Positions 1 to 8,852 of a stretch of DNA of 64,000 bases are shown in pieces. The DNA is from an uncultured Pelagibacteraceae bacterium (GTDB taxonomy: Bacteria; Pseudomonadota; Alphaproteobacteria; Pelagibacterales; Pelagibacteraceae). The notes under the pieces are model-generated. The model was not told where the DNA came from, did not search any database, and was given only the letters and a program-made list of their open reading frames with translations. Where the stretch lies: assembly GCA_902616645.1 (NCBI GenBank), contig CACMTO010000001.1:1-64000 (forward strand), read 5' to 3'. Position 1 is the first letter of the stretch; each line of letters begins with the position of its first letter. The translations under genes and the position numbers were made by a program.

Positions 1-530
1 AATTAAAAGATTGTGGCTTAAATACTACGAATACTTTAAAGCCAGATTTTAGTTGGGCTTCTACAAATATCAGTAAAATTATAAACTTTTATAAGCTTGA
101 TAAATATATTCTATTATTTCCTTTTTGTTCACCACATCTACAAATAAAAAAATGGCCTTATTACAATAATCTTATTGAATTAATTTTAGAAAAATATGGT
201 AGCGAATATAAAGTTGTAATTGCTCCCGGTCCATCCGAAATTAATGATGCAAAAAATATTAATGCATTAACGTTATTAGATGATGGAAAAGCGCTTGATA
301 TATCTCAACTTACATCTTTAATAAAGGGTAGTTCTTTTGTTGTTGCTAATGACACTGGTCCAGCACATATAACTGCTCACACAAAAACTAAGGGCCTTAC
401 GTTGTTTGGTAAGCACACATCTGCCTATAAAGTTAGTATTGAGAGAGATAACTTTAAAGTTATTGAGGTAAATGATTTAAATAACTTGAGTGCAAAAAAA
501 GTTTTTGAAAGATTAGTAAATTTTTTATAA
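1..530 (+). CDS. Glycosyltransferase family 9 (heptosyltransferase-like), C-terminal part
   Basis: This is the 3' end of a gene cut by the window edge, read in the frame whose codons begin at position 3. About 175 residues are visible. The tail carries the family hallmark VVANDTGPAHITAH, the sugar-nucleotide-binding region of ADP-heptose:LPS heptosyltransferase-like enzymes, preceded by a second Rossmann-type stretch (YILLFPFCSPH, then VVIAPGPSE). Known members transfer sugars onto lipopolysaccharide core on the cytoplasmic side of the inner membrane; the actual acceptor cannot be told here. It converges with a family-4 glycosyltransferase and the two stop regions overlap by 6 bp, so this end looks like part of a surface-polysaccharide region extending to the left. 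Confidence 0.85.
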   Translation, partial: LKDCGLNTTNTLKPDFSWASTNISKIINFYKLDKYILLFPFCSPHLQIKKWPYYNNLIELILEKYGSEYKVVIAPGPSEINDAKNINALTLLDDGKALDISQLTSLIKGSSFVVANDTGPAHITAHTKTKGLTLFGKHTSAYKVSIERDNFKVIEVNDLNNLSAKKVFERLVNFL

Positions 531-1604
531 AAATTTTTTATATTGTTCTATTGTACGATACCAATTAAATTTAGCAGAAAATTCTTTAGCGTTTTTTCCA
601 AATTCTAAATATTTTTTATTTTCTATCATTAATTTTAAAGATGAATAGATGGCATCGAGATCATTTCCATCACATATTAATCCAGTTTTTTGATCAATGA
701 TTGCATCTGATGCACCCCCATCTTTGCCACCTAAAGAGGGAATACCATACTGAGCAGCCTCAATATATGCTATTCCAAAACCTTCGACAGAAGAACCATG
801 AATAATTGATGGCATTACAAAAATATTTGACTTAGCCAATAAAGCATTTTTTAAATCATTAGATATATCTTTAAAAAACATTACTTGAGAACTTAACTTT
901 AGTTCATGAACTAATCTTTTTAAATTTTTTTCCTCGTCACCATAGCCTATGCATATATAAACTATATCGGGAAATAGTTGTTTTAAATTTCTTAAAGCCA
1001 TTATTACTTTTTCATGATTTTTTCTTTTGTCAAATCTGGAAACTGTAATAAGTCTAGGATTTTTTAATTTTAGAAGGTTTTCTACTTTATCAAGAGAAAC
1101 TTTATTTGATTCTTCTAAAGGACTTACTCCAGGATTAATAACAACAATTTTCTCGTGATTAACACCTCTTTCAACTGCTAATTTTTTTGTATACTCAGAA
1201 TTTGATATTACTTTCTCAACATCATTTAAAATTTTTAATATTCTTTTATTTGTTGAACTTCCTTTGGAATGCATAATTTCTTTTCCATGAATTAAGCAAT
1301 ATCTTTTTTTATTAGTTTTTATTAATTCCAGACTTTTCCAATGATCAGCAATAATTCCTTTTACTTTGTTTTCTCTCAAAAATTCGTTAACCAATTGAGC
1401 TTTTCTTATTTTTCTTAAAAATTTTATTCCACCCACTCGCTCGATAGAAAAATTCATTTTATTGTCGAACTCTTTATGGTTTTCCTGGTAATCCGCAAAG
1501 ACTTTAACCATAAAATTTTTTGATAATTCCTGAGTGAAACCCCACATTAAATTTTGCATACCACCAAGTTCTGGTGGAAAAGATCTAGTTACAATCAGGT
1601 ACAT
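525..1604 (-). CDS. Glycosyltransferase family 4 (GT-B fold)
   Basis: A 359-residue retaining glycosyltransferase of the GT4 type. The N-terminus MYLIVTRSFPPELGGMQ is the usual acceptor-side glycine-rich loop after the first beta strand. The C-terminal nucleotide-sugar domain shows LITVSRFDKRKNHE and the conserved E(x7)E region around PSIIHGSSVEGFGIAYIEAAQYGIP. Such enzymes build lipopolysaccharide, capsule or glycolipid at the cytoplasmic face of the membrane; donor and acceptor are unknown. The ATG shares one base with the TAA of the upstream thioredoxin-like gene (TAATG), so the two are probably translationally coupled. Confidence 0.9.
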   Translation of the reverse strand: MYLIVTRSFPPELGGMQNLMWGFTQELSKNFMVKVFADYQENHKEFDNKMNFSIERVGGIKFLRKIRKAQLVNEFLRENKVKGIIADHWKSLELIKTNKKRYCLIHGKEIMHSKGSSTNKRILKILNDVEKVISNSEYTKKLAVERGVNHEKIVVINPGVSPLEESNKVSLDKVENLLKLKNPRLITVSRFDKRKNHEKVIMALRNLKQLFPDIVYICIGYGDEEKNLKRLVHELKLSSQVMFFKDISNDLKNALLAKSNIFVMPSIIHGSSVEGFGIAYIEAAQYGIPSLGGKDGGASDAIIDQKTGLICDGNDLDAIYSSLKLMIENKKYLEFGKNAKEFSAKFNWYRTIEQYKKFL

Positions 1605-2158
1605 TAATTATTCTTCCACTTAATACCACAGCCGGCACTTGGGACTTGATTTTTAGGGCCTTTACCAGTTTCAGCAATCTGTTTCATTGCTTTTAGCAAG
1701 TCACTTTCACCATCTCTTACAGGAATTAAATTTTTAAGTTCTCTTAACCTACCTCTATATTGTAGCTCTAGATGGTCGTTATAGCCAAAAAAATCAGGAG
1801 TACAAACAGCATTATAAGTTTTTGCGATTTTTTGTGACTCATCACTAAGATATGGAAAGCTGAATTGATGTCTTTTTGCAAAAATAATCATGTTTTCAAA
1901 TGAGTCTTCAGGATAGTTCTCAGCATCATTTGCACATATAGCTACTGAGTTAATACCTAAATTTTTTAATTTTTTACAATCTTCAACAATGTCTTTTGTA
2001 ACTGCTTTTACATATGGACAGTGATTGCATATGAACATAATCAATGTTCCCTTCTCACCTTTTATATCATTTAGAGAAATTATTTTATTTTCTGTTGATT
2101 TAAGTTGAAAGTCGTGAGCCTTTTGGCCGAAATCACATATTGGAGTTTGTATTGGCAT
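1604..2158 (-). CDS. Thioredoxin-fold / peroxiredoxin-like protein
   Basis: A 184-residue AhpC/TSA-like thioredoxin-fold protein. The motif CNHCPYVKAV near residue 43 gives a CxxC redox pair preceded by a beta strand (GTLIMFI), as in the cytosolic thioredoxin-family proteins often annotated as redoxin-domain proteins. There is no signal peptide, so it should be cytoplasmic. It probably reduces a thiol or peroxide, but the substrate is unknown. First gene of a two-gene operon with the glycosyltransferase; its ATG lies only 20 bp from the divergent carbonic anhydrase start. Confidence 0.88.
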   Translation of the reverse strand: MPIQTPICDFGQKAHDFQLKSTENKIISLNDIKGEKGTLIMFICNHCPYVKAVTKDIVEDCKKLKNLGINSVAICANDAENYPEDSFENMIIFAKRHQFSFPYLSDESQKIAKTYNAVCTPDFFGYNDHLELQYRGRLRELKNLIPVRDGESDLLKAMKQIAETGKGPKNQVPSAGCGIKWKNN

Positions 2159-2178
2159 AATGTAATAATATATAAATT

Positions 2179-2691
2179 ATGTTTTACGATTTAAAAGATA
2201 AAAAACCAAAAAACTCTGGCGAAAATTGGGTAGCACCTAATGCAGTTGTGATAGGTGATGTAACTTTAGAAAAGAACTCCAGCATTTGGTTTAATGCAAC
2301 TTTAAGAGGAGATATTGAAAATATTTACATTGGTGAGGGATCAAACGTTCAAGATGGATGTGTCTTACATACAGATCCAGGTTGCCCTTTAAAAGTTGGT
2401 AAAGATGTAACAGTTGGACACTTAGTTATGCTGCATGGCTGTACGATAGGGGACAATAGCTTGATTGGAATTGGAGCGGTGATTCTTAATAATGCTAAGA
2501 TTGGAAAAAACTGTATTATTGGCGCTAAAGCTTTAATTACTGAGAATAAGGAAATACCGGATAATTCTTTGGTAATTGGTTCGCCAGGTAAAGTTGTAAG
2601 AGAAGTTACTGAAGAGGAAAAAAAAGCAGTTTGGGAAAATACAAAACACTATCAAGACAACTGGAAAAAATATTCTAAATCAGTATTTTAA
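2179..2691 (+). CDS. Gamma-carbonic anhydrase family hexapeptide protein
   Basis: A 170-residue left-handed beta-helix protein built of isoleucine-patch hexapeptide repeats (for example VVIGDVTLEKNSSIWFNATLRGD). Residues expected to bind metal are present: a histidine in VQDGCVLHTD and two in TVGHLVMLHGC, matching the three zinc/iron histidines of the Cam/YrdA/PaaY family. It may hydrate CO2 or be an acyltransferase-like homologue; many bacterial members have unproven activity. Length is normal. A secreted protein gene follows after 3 nt, so the two are likely cotranscribed. Confidence 0.9.
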   Translation: MFYDLKDKKPKNSGENWVAPNAVVIGDVTLEKNSSIWFNATLRGDIENIYIGEGSNVQDGCVLHTDPGCPLKVGKDVTVGHLVMLHGCTIGDNSLIGIGAVILNNAKIGKNCIIGAKALITENKEIPDNSLVIGSPGKVVREVTEEEKKAVWENTKHYQDNWKKYSKSVF

Positions 2692-2694
2692 ATT

Positions 2695-3291
2695 ATGAAG
2701 AAAATATTACTTTTGGCTTTATTTGTTTCTTTACCAAATATAACTGTAGCTAACGAAAGATTTATTCCATTAGAATTATTTACAGGTGGAAAGATTAGAA
2801 GCGATACAGAAATAAAATTTACACAAGCAGACCTGATTTTTGGCGAGAAAAAAAGAAAAAAAATTATAGGCCCTCAAGATTGGAAAAATCCTTTTACAAA
2901 AGAAATCATTAAAGTTTATAAAAGAACTCAAAAAAATAGAGAAGGTAGAATTAGAAAAACACAATTATTTACAGTTACTAATGATGGTCAGTGTATGGGA
3001 AGAGTATATGACCAAAGAAGATCAGGAACTAAGTATATTAAAAACGGATGTAAATTTCCTTTGGGATTTTGGAAAAAGGGTGAAACAAGATCATTTTCTG
3101 TAACAGATAGTGGAAGATCCAGAACAGTAGAATTAAAAATACTTAGTTTAGGTAAAAAACCAACAAGTTGTGTTAAATACAATTGGAAAATGTTTGATGC
3201 CACTAATGGTAAAAAATTAGCAGATAATGATTATAAGTTTTGTAATAAAAAAGCCATGACAAGCTTATTAATAAGAAAAATTAAAAATTAA
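2695..3291 (+). CDS. Exported protein of unknown function
   Basis: A 198-residue protein that I do not recognise. It opens with a clear Sec signal peptide (MKKILLLALFVSLPNITVANE), with likely cleavage after TVA, and continues as a lysine/arginine-rich, beta-rich soluble domain with four cysteines (in GQCMG, NGCKF, SCVKY and KFCNK) that could form two disulphides in the periplasm. It follows the carbonic anhydrase by 3 nt. Its TAA is reciprocal with the stop of the convergent gene (shared TTAA at 3288-3291). Antisense ORFs listed in this interval are shadows. Confidence 0.75.
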   Translation: MKKILLLALFVSLPNITVANERFIPLELFTGGKIRSDTEIKFTQADLIFGEKKRKKIIGPQDWKNPFTKEIIKVYKRTQKNREGRIRKTQLFTVTNDGQCMGRVYDQRRSGTKYIKNGCKFPLGFWKKGETRSFSVTDSGRSRTVELKILSLGKKPTSCVKYNWKMFDATNGKKLADNDYKFCNKKAMTSLLIRKIKN

Positions 3292-3887
3292 GGAACTAAC
3301 CAAGCATTTTTATTAGTTTCTAAATCAAACTTTGCTCTACGATGTCCTTTTGCAGCAAGATATAGCCACTCAATAGATTTAATTTTACATTTAATAACAG
3401 TAAAGTTTTTAAAACCTTCTTCACTTTGTTCCATTGTGTAATCAAAATTCTCTAGCTTAGATATCATGCCAGATGTTGGATTTTCTGATGCAGTCCCTGG
3501 AGGGCTATCAGTTAAATAACAACGTCTACTTATATGTTGAGTTTTTTTCCAAGATTCTTCTGTTGTAGAATTTTGATTATTAATTTCACATTCTACTTTT
3601 ACTCTTAATTGTATCTTTTCATCTTTGTCGTAGAAAACTAAAGACGCATTATTATTCTTTTGAAGAATATCTACTTTTGGTGATCTTAAATCAGTATGAA
3701 ACTGTAATAGATTATTAGTTCTATCTGATTTACGTAAAACCACAATTCTACCATCTACTTCATCTTGATGAGAACAGATAAAGACAGGTATTCTAAAAGG
3801 TGAACTTCTATTGGTAACCGCATCATCTAGCATAGACCAATATTTATTTTGAATTTCCTCTAGGTTTTCATAGTATGCTGGTTGCAT
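3288..3887 (-). CDS. Pyridoxamine 5'-phosphate oxidase-related flavoprotein
   Basis: A 199-residue protein with the FMN-binding split-barrel pattern: residues near RIPVFICSHQDEVDGRIVVLRKS and the strand NNASLVFYDKDEKIQLRVK resemble the pyridoxamine-phosphate-oxidase-like family, and the C-terminus WLYLAAKGHRRAKFDL is typical of the subgroup close to PdxH. It may bind FMN and oxidise or reduce a small molecule; true PdxH activity is uncertain because its substrate-binding residues cannot be checked by eye. It lies 3 bp downstream of a dehydrogenase gene, so they form a short operon. Confidence 0.75.
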   Translation of the reverse strand: MQPAYYENLEEIQNKYWSMLDDAVTNRSSPFRIPVFICSHQDEVDGRIVVLRKSDRTNNLLQFHTDLRSPKVDILQKNNNASLVFYDKDEKIQLRVKVECEINNQNSTTEESWKKTQHISRRCYLTDSPPGTASENPTSGMISKLENFDYTMEQSEEGFKNFTVIKCKIKSIEWLYLAAKGHRRAKFDLETNKNAWLVP

Positions 3888-3890
3888 ACC

Positions 3891-4760
3891 TTACTTCCTA
3901 AATCTTTTTATTAAGCTTGAAGTATCCCAACGATTTCCACCCAAACCTTGAACTTCTCCATAAAATTTATCCACAAGTTCTGTTACAGGTAACAATGAAC
4001 CATTGTTTTTAGCTTCATCCATTGCAATTTTTAAATCTTTTCTCATCCAATCAACTGCAAACCCAAAATCAAATTTATCATCAATCATTGTTTTGTATCT
4101 ATTTTCCATTTGCCAAGATTGAGCAGCCCCTTTTGAAATAACTTCGATAACATCTTCCATGTTAAGTCCTGCTTTCATTCCAAAATTAATTCCTTCTGAT
4201 AGTCCTTGAACTAATCCAGCTATACAAATTTGATTAACCATCTTAGCCAATTGTCCACAACCAGCTTTACCAAGTAATTTCATTTTTTTGCTGTAGCAAT
4301 CAATTTTATCTTTAGCTTTATCAAAGTCAGCTTGATCACCACCGATCATAACTGTTAATGCGCCATTCTCTGCACCAGCTTGGCCACCCGATACAGGAGC
4401 ATCTAATGCACCGAATCCATTTTTTTTTGCATATTCATAAATTTCTCTAGCAATCGTTGCTGATGCTGTAGTGTTATCTATATAGACTGAACCTTTTTTA
4501 ATTGTTTTAAATACACCTTTTTCACCAAATGTTACTTCTCTTAAGTCATTGTCATTTCCAACACAGGTAAAAATATATTCTGCATCATTTGCAGCATCTG
4601 CTGGAGTTTCTGCCATTTTACCTTTGTATTCTTTTATCCATTTTTCTGCTTTCGATTTTGTTCTGTTAAAAACAGTTACATTGTGACCACCTTTTGATAT
4701 ATAACCAGCCATTGGATAACCCATGACACCAAGACCTATGAAAGCAACATTACAACTCAT
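3891..4760 (-). CDS. NAD(P)-dependent beta-hydroxyacid dehydrogenase (3-hydroxyisobutyrate dehydrogenase family)
   Basis: A Rossmann-fold dehydrogenase of the GarR/MmsB/glyoxylate reductase family. FIGLGVMGYPMA is the NAD(P)-binding glycine-rich loop, FNRTKSKA suggests NADP preference, DAPVSGGQAGAENG is the substrate-binding signature, and GQLAKMVNQ carries the catalytic lysine. The ORF track starts three codons upstream at a TTG (4769); the ATG at 4758-4760, giving MSCNVAFIGLG, fits the family's N-terminus better, so I use it. Substrates could be tartronate semialdehyde, succinic semialdehyde or 3-hydroxyisobutyrate; none is decided by the context. Confidence 0.88.
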   Translation of the reverse strand: MSCNVAFIGLGVMGYPMAGYISKGGHNVTVFNRTKSKAEKWIKEYKGKMAETPADAANDAEYIFTCVGNDNDLREVTFGEKGVFKTIKKGSVYIDNTTASATIAREIYEYAKKNGFGALDAPVSGGQAGAENGALTVMIGGDQADFDKAKDKIDCYSKKMKLLGKAGCGQLAKMVNQICIAGLVQGLSEGINFGMKAGLNMEDVIEVISKGAAQSWQMENRYKTMIDDKFDFGFAVDWMRKDLKIAMDEAKNNGSLLPVTELVDKFYGEVQGLGGNRWDTSSLIKRFRK

Positions 4761-4771
4761 AATTTTCAAAT

Positions 4772-5980
4772 ATGTTTAAAAGTTTAAGTTTAAAAGTAAT
4801 TATATTTGGATTTATTTTTACATTTTTTTCAAGTTTTGGACAGAGTTTTTTTCTTGGTTTATTTAATTCAAGTATAAGAGAAACACTTTCTATCACTCAT
4901 GGACAATTTGGCTCAATATATGCTTCAGCAACATTATTAAGTAGTTTTTTATTAATTTGGGTTGGAAAAAAAATAGATGATATAAATATTTTTAAATTTG
5001 CATTTTATGTTAGTTTACTTTTAGCTTTTTCATGTTTTTTCTTCTCAAAAATATCAACAATATTTTTTCTATTTATAGCAGTGTTTTTAATGAGGTTTTC
5101 CGGCCAAGGATTAATGTCCCATACTGCAACCACAACCATTTCAAGATATTTTACTAGATCTAGAGGTAAAGCTTTAAGTGCTAGTTGGTTCGGTTTATCT
5201 ACGGCTGAGTTTATTTTACCTATACTAATTGTTTATCTTTTATCGATTACAGCCTGGCAAAATATATGGTTATTTATTTCTTTATTAATTGTAATTTTTT
5301 TACCTTTTGTATCTTACACATTAATAAAAAATTTAAATTTTGATTCAAGAGAAGAAGTCAATGAAAATAAATTTGAAGAAAAAAAAATTAAGTACTGGAC
5401 CAGGAATGAAGTTTTAAAAGATTATAGATTCTATGTTATTTGTTTAAATATGCTTGCTATGCCGTGGATTGCAACTGGTGTTTTTGTTTATCAATCATAC
5501 ATAACAGAATCAAAAGGATGGGGTGAATTTGTAATAGCACAATCATTTATGGCTTATTCTGTTTTATCAGTTTTAACTTTGCTAGGCTCTGGTTTTTTAG
5601 TTGACAAATTTACAAGTAGAAAATTACTTTTTTTTATGAATATCCCATTATTGATTTCAATGCTTGTTTTATTTTACTTAAACATTTCAATATCTGCCTA
5701 CTTATTTTTAGGCTTAATAGGTATATCTAATGGATTAGCGAACGTTCTTGGATCATCAACTTGGGCGGAAATTTATGGTGTGAAATACATAGGTTCTATA
5801 AAAGCCTTAACCACAGCCCTGATGGTTTTTTCTACAGCTTTTGGAACAGCGTTATTCGGCTTATTAATAGATAATGGTTTTTCTATTGAGCAAATTGCAT
5901 TTATATCCTTAGTTTATATTTTAATATCTTTATCCCTTCTATTTTTGGTAAGAAATAAGCTTAATCCAAAATATATCTAA
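4772..5980 (+). CDS. Major facilitator superfamily transporter
   Basis: A 402-residue polytopic inner-membrane protein with about 12 hydrophobic segments in two halves separated by a charged loop near residues 190-215 (REEVNENKFEEKKIKY). The loop between segments 2 and 3 reads WVGKKIDD, a degenerate version of the MFS motif A, and the second half has GSGFLVDKFTSRK. It most resembles monocarboxylate or oxalate/formate-type MFS proteins, but the substrate is unknown. Its ATG is only 11 bp from the divergent dehydrogenase start, which suggests shared regulation of an uptake-plus-oxidation pair. Confidence 0.88.
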   Translation: MFKSLSLKVIIFGFIFTFFSSFGQSFFLGLFNSSIRETLSITHGQFGSIYASATLLSSFLLIWVGKKIDDINIFKFAFYVSLLLAFSCFFFSKISTIFFLFIAVFLMRFSGQGLMSHTATTTISRYFTRSRGKALSASWFGLSTAEFILPILIVYLLSITAWQNIWLFISLLIVIFLPFVSYTLIKNLNFDSREEVNENKFEEKKIKYWTRNEVLKDYRFYVICLNMLAMPWIATGVFVYQSYITESKGWGEFVIAQSFMAYSVLSVLTLLGSGFLVDKFTSRKLLFFMNIPLLISMLVLFYLNISISAYLFLGLIGISNGLANVLGSSTWAEIYGVKYIGSIKALTTALMVFSTAFGTALFGLLIDNGFSIEQIAFISLVYILISLSLLFLVRNKLNPKYI

Positions 5981-6023
5981 ATATTTTCTTGATTTTTAAA
6001 TATTCGATGTGTAGATACTCCGC

Positions 6024-6554
6024 ATGGCTAGAATAACTGTGGAAGATTGTATAGATAAAGTTGAAAGTCCCTATGAGTTAGTACTTGTTGCTAAAGAAAG
6101 AGCTACTCAATTAAATTCTGGAATAGAGCCAAGTATAGATAAAGATAACGATAAAAATACAGTTATTGCTTTAAGAGAAATAGCTGAAGAAAACATCAAA
6201 GTTCAAGATTTAACGGAGAGTGCTATTTATAAATTAAGGAAACATGTCGAACAAGTTGATGATGGAATTGAAGATGATGAGGAAGTTGGTGATGATTTTG
6301 AAAGTTTGTATAGAGGAGAAATTTCAAAAAGTGGTGTTCCAATATTACCATCAAAAAGAGCAAGAAAAGCACCAGAGAAAATTCAAGTTTCCAAAGATGA
6401 CCTTGCTGAGCTCTCACAAACTTCTCAACCAGACGTAGATACATCAGAGACTGAAACAATCGAGTCAGAAGAGGATATTTCTCTTGATCAGGTTTCAGAA
6501 GCTGAAGATAAGATATCAGAACCAAGCGTCGAAGAAAAAGAGGATAATAATTAA
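6024..6554 (+). CDS. rpoZ: RNA polymerase omega subunit with long acidic tail
   Basis: The first ~75 residues ([24 protein letters not shown], then [11 protein letters not shown]) are the canonical omega fold that helps assemble the beta' subunit. Bacterial omega is often about 70-130 residues; this one is 176, extended by an aspartate/glutamate-rich, low-complexity C-terminal tail from about residue 80 onward. The tail is probably disordered and its function is unknown. The stop codon is shared reciprocally with the convergent CoA-transferase gene (TTAA at 6551-6554). Confidence 0.93.
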   Translation: MARITVEDCIDKVESPYELVLVAKERATQLNSGIEPSIDKDNDKNTVIALREIAEENIKVQDLTESAIYKLRKHVEQVDDGIEDDEEVGDDFESLYRGEISKSGVPILPSKRARKAPEKIQVSKDDLAELSQTSQPDVDTSETETIESEEDISLDQVSEAEDKISEPSVEEKEDNN

Positions 6555-7693
6555 CTAAACTCTTTAAGAATTTTTTCTCTGTGTTCGTCTAAATCAGGTA
6601 TATCACCTCGAGACTCTTCATCTTTATAAGTTGACATTTTAATTGGATTTCCTGCAAGTTTAAAATCTCCAATTACTTTATGGTATGCACTCACAATCAT
6701 ATTTCTTGCATTTACCTGTGGATTTTCAACAGCTTCCTTTATATTGAAAATTGGTCCACAAGGAAGTTTTTCTTTTTCCATAATTTTGACCCATTCAAAA
6801 GTTTTCTTTAAAATTAATTTTTTTTCCAAAATTATTTTAAGTTCATCTATGTTATTTGCTCTTGATGAATTATCAGAAAATTTTGGATCACTACTTACTT
6901 CTGATATTTCTAAAATATTACATAGTTTTTCAAATAATTTATTATTGCCTGCAGCTATAATGATATAACTATCAGAGGTTTTGAAAGCTTCAAATGGAGC
7001 TATTGAAGGATGACGAGATCCCATAGGTTTTGGTATTTCATTTTTTGCCAAATATCTTGCTATAGCATTTTCTAAAATTGCTATTTGACAATCTAACATT
7101 GAAACATCTATGTACATTCCTTTACCTGTTTTTTGTCTGTCATACAGAGCTGCGTTAACTCCAATAGCAGTAAATAAACCTGCAGTTATATCTCCTATTG
7201 ATGTCCCTACTCTTGTTGGCTCAGAGTTTGGTTGACCAGTCACACTCATCAACCCACCCATTCCTTGGACTACCATGTCATATGCTGGTAGCTCTTTTAA
7301 TGGACCAGTCTGGCCAAATCCAGATGCAGATGCATAAATTAATTTAGGATACTTCTTACTAACTTCATTCCATCCATAACCCCATTTTTCGAGAGTACCT
7401 GGTTTAAAATTTTCAACTAAGATGTCTGCTTTAGACAAAATCTTATCAAAAATTTTTTTATCCTCATCTTTTTTTAAATTTAGTGCAATACTTTCTTTAC
7501 CTCTATTTAAGGACATAAAATACGCTGAGTAATCTTTAATAAATGGACCAAATTTTCTAGAGTCGTCCCCAATTTCTGGTGCTTCAATCTTTATTACTCT
7601 TGCCCCTAGGTCAGACAATATCATAGTACAGTAAGGACCCACCAATACTCTTGTTAAATCAACAACTAGAAGGTTTTTTAAAGGTCCATCCAT
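6551..7693 (-). CDS. Class III CoA-transferase (CaiB/BaiF family)
   Basis: A 380-residue family III acyl-CoA transferase. It begins with [30 protein letters not shown], the usual N-terminus, followed by [16 protein letters not shown] and [15 protein letters not shown]. The catalytic aspartate that forms an anhydride intermediate is likely the D in [15 protein letters not shown]. Such enzymes move CoA between carboxylic acids (formyl, succinyl, mesaconyl and so on); the substrate is undetermined. It is divergent from the first TRAP operon with a 97-bp gap that holds a good promoter, which hints that it may activate the transported acid. Confidence 0.9.
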   Translation of the reverse strand: MDGPLKNLLVVDLTRVLVGPYCTMILSDLGARVIKIEAPEIGDDSRKFGPFIKDYSAYFMSLNRGKESIALNLKKDEDKKIFDKILSKADILVENFKPGTLEKWGYGWNEVSKKYPKLIYASASGFGQTGPLKELPAYDMVVQGMGGLMSVTGQPNSEPTRVGTSIGDITAGLFTAIGVNAALYDRQKTGKGMYIDVSMLDCQIAILENAIARYLAKNEIPKPMGSRHPSIAPFEAFKTSDSYIIIAAGNNKLFEKLCNILEISEVSSDPKFSDNSSRANNIDELKIILEKKLILKKTFEWVKIMEKEKLPCGPIFNIKEAVENPQVNARNMIVSAYHKVIGDFKLAGNPIKMSTYKDEESRGDIPDLDEHREKILKEFS

Positions 7694-7726
7694 AATAAAT
7701 ACTTCAATAAAGTTATTTTTGTCGGC

Positions 7727-7755
7727 TTGACTCTTATTAATAAGTTCACTTTAAT
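7727..7755 (+). promoter_or_regulatory. Sigma-70-like promoter of TRAP operon 1
   Basis: TTGACT (7727-7732) and TTTAAT (7750-7755) are separated by exactly 17 bp, in the intergenic region upstream of dctP. This is a good match to the housekeeping consensus for so A+T-rich a sequence. A real Shine-Dalgarno AGAGG (7777-7781) sits 9 nt before the ATG, unlike most genes in the window, consistent with high translation of the binding protein. Confidence 0.55.
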
Positions 7756-7790
7756 TGAATTATTAAAAATAACAATAGAGGTAAATAATA

Positions 7791-8801
7791 ATGTTAAAAA
7801 AAATATCATTATACTTAACTTCATTAGTTTTTGTTTTCACAACTATTGGCTCTGCTTATGCTGTAACATTAAAAGCTAGTCACCAATGGCCAGGAACTCC
7901 AAGAGCTGATGGATCATTCGACCCACGTCACGAGATGGTTCAAATTATCGCTGACGAGGTTAAAAAAGCAAATGTTGGAATAGATATAAGAATTTATCCA
8001 GCTAAATCACTTTACAAACCTAAAGAACAATGGAAACCAATGACCACTGGTCAATTAGATATTTCTGCATTCCCATTAGCTTATGCATCAAAGTTCCATC
8101 CAGAATTTGACGCAACTCTAATGCCTGGGACAGTAAAAAATCATGACCACGCATTAAGATTTAACAAAGGTCCAATGATGACTGAAATTAAAAAAATCAT
8201 TAATGATGCTGGTGTTGTAGTTTTATCTGATGCATGGTTAGGTGGTGGTTTTGCTTCAAAAACAAAATGTATTAAAAATCCTAGCGACGCAAAAGGTCAA
8301 GTTATGAGAGCTGCTGGAAAAGCATTTAACCAAATGTTAGAAGCAGCAGGCGCAGGTATACAAAGTATGCCATCATCTGAAATTTACACAGGTTTACAAA
8401 CCGGTGTATTAACAGGTGCTAATACTAGTTCAGGAAGTTTTGTAAGTTACAAAATTTACGAACAAGTTTCATGTGCAACTCCTCCAGGAAAATTTGGTTT
8501 ATGGTTTATGTATGAGCCAATTCTAATGTCTAAAAAATCTTTTGATGCTTTGAATTCTAAGCAACAAAAAGCTTTAATGAAAGCTGGTAAAGTTGCTGAG
8601 AAATACATGACAGCGCAAGTAGAAAACTTAGATAAAAAGTTTGAAGATGCTTATAAAGCTGCTGGTGTAAAATTAGTATACATGGACGCAAAAGACCACG
8701 CTGCATGGGTAGAGATTGCGAAAAAATCTTCTCATAAAGCATTTGCTGATAAAGTTCCAGGTGGCGATAAGCTGATGGAAATGGCTTTAGCAGTTAAATA
8801 A
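7791..8801 (+). CDS. dctP: TRAP transporter periplasmic solute-binding protein (DctP family)
   Basis: A 336-residue DctP-type binding protein. A Sec signal peptide (hydrophobic stretch to TIGSAYA) is followed by VTLKASHQWPG, the typical first strand of the family. The inner region PSDAKGQVMRAAGKAFNQM contains the conserved arginine that salt-bridges a carboxylate ligand, so an organic acid is the likely ligand. It delivers solute from the periplasm to the DctQM channel encoded just downstream. Codon choice is somewhat richer in G/C than in neighbours, as expected for an abundant protein. A terminator-like hairpin follows directly. Confidence 0.93.
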   Translation: MLKKISLYLTSLVFVFTTIGSAYAVTLKASHQWPGTPRADGSFDPRHEMVQIIADEVKKANVGIDIRIYPAKSLYKPKEQWKPMTTGQLDISAFPLAYASKFHPEFDATLMPGTVKNHDHALRFNKGPMMTEIKKIINDAGVVVLSDAWLGGGFASKTKCIKNPSDAKGQVMRAAGKAFNQMLEAAGAGIQSMPSSEIYTGLQTGVLTGANTSSGSFVSYKIYEQVSCATPPGKFGLWFMYEPILMSKKSFDALNSKQQKALMKAGKVAEKYMTAQVENLDKKFEDAYKAAGVKLVYMDAKDHAAWVEIAKKSSHKAFADKVPGGDKLMEMALAVK

Positions 8802-8817
8802 AATAATATATAAAGAA

Positions 8818-8852
8818 CCCCTATTTATTCTTATTAAATAGGGGTTTTTTTT
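8818..8852 (+). terminator. Terminator-like hairpin between dctP and dctQ
   Basis: CCCCTATTTA (8818-8827) pairs perfectly over 10 bp with TAAATAGGGG (8835-8844), around a 7-nt loop, followed by eight T residues that run straight into the dctQ ATG at 8853. It has the form of an intrinsic terminator, but it lies inside the operon. The GGGG of the 3' arm is the only Shine-Dalgarno-like sequence before dctQ, so the hairpin could both terminate most transcripts, leaving excess dctP mRNA, and mask the dctQ start. Confidence 0.85.

Noticed and set aside
6223-6525. 100-residue antisense ORF and 64-residue frame in rpoZ
   Set aside because: Both lie wholly inside the rpoZ coding region and have the low-complexity make-up expected from the acidic tail's codons in another frame.
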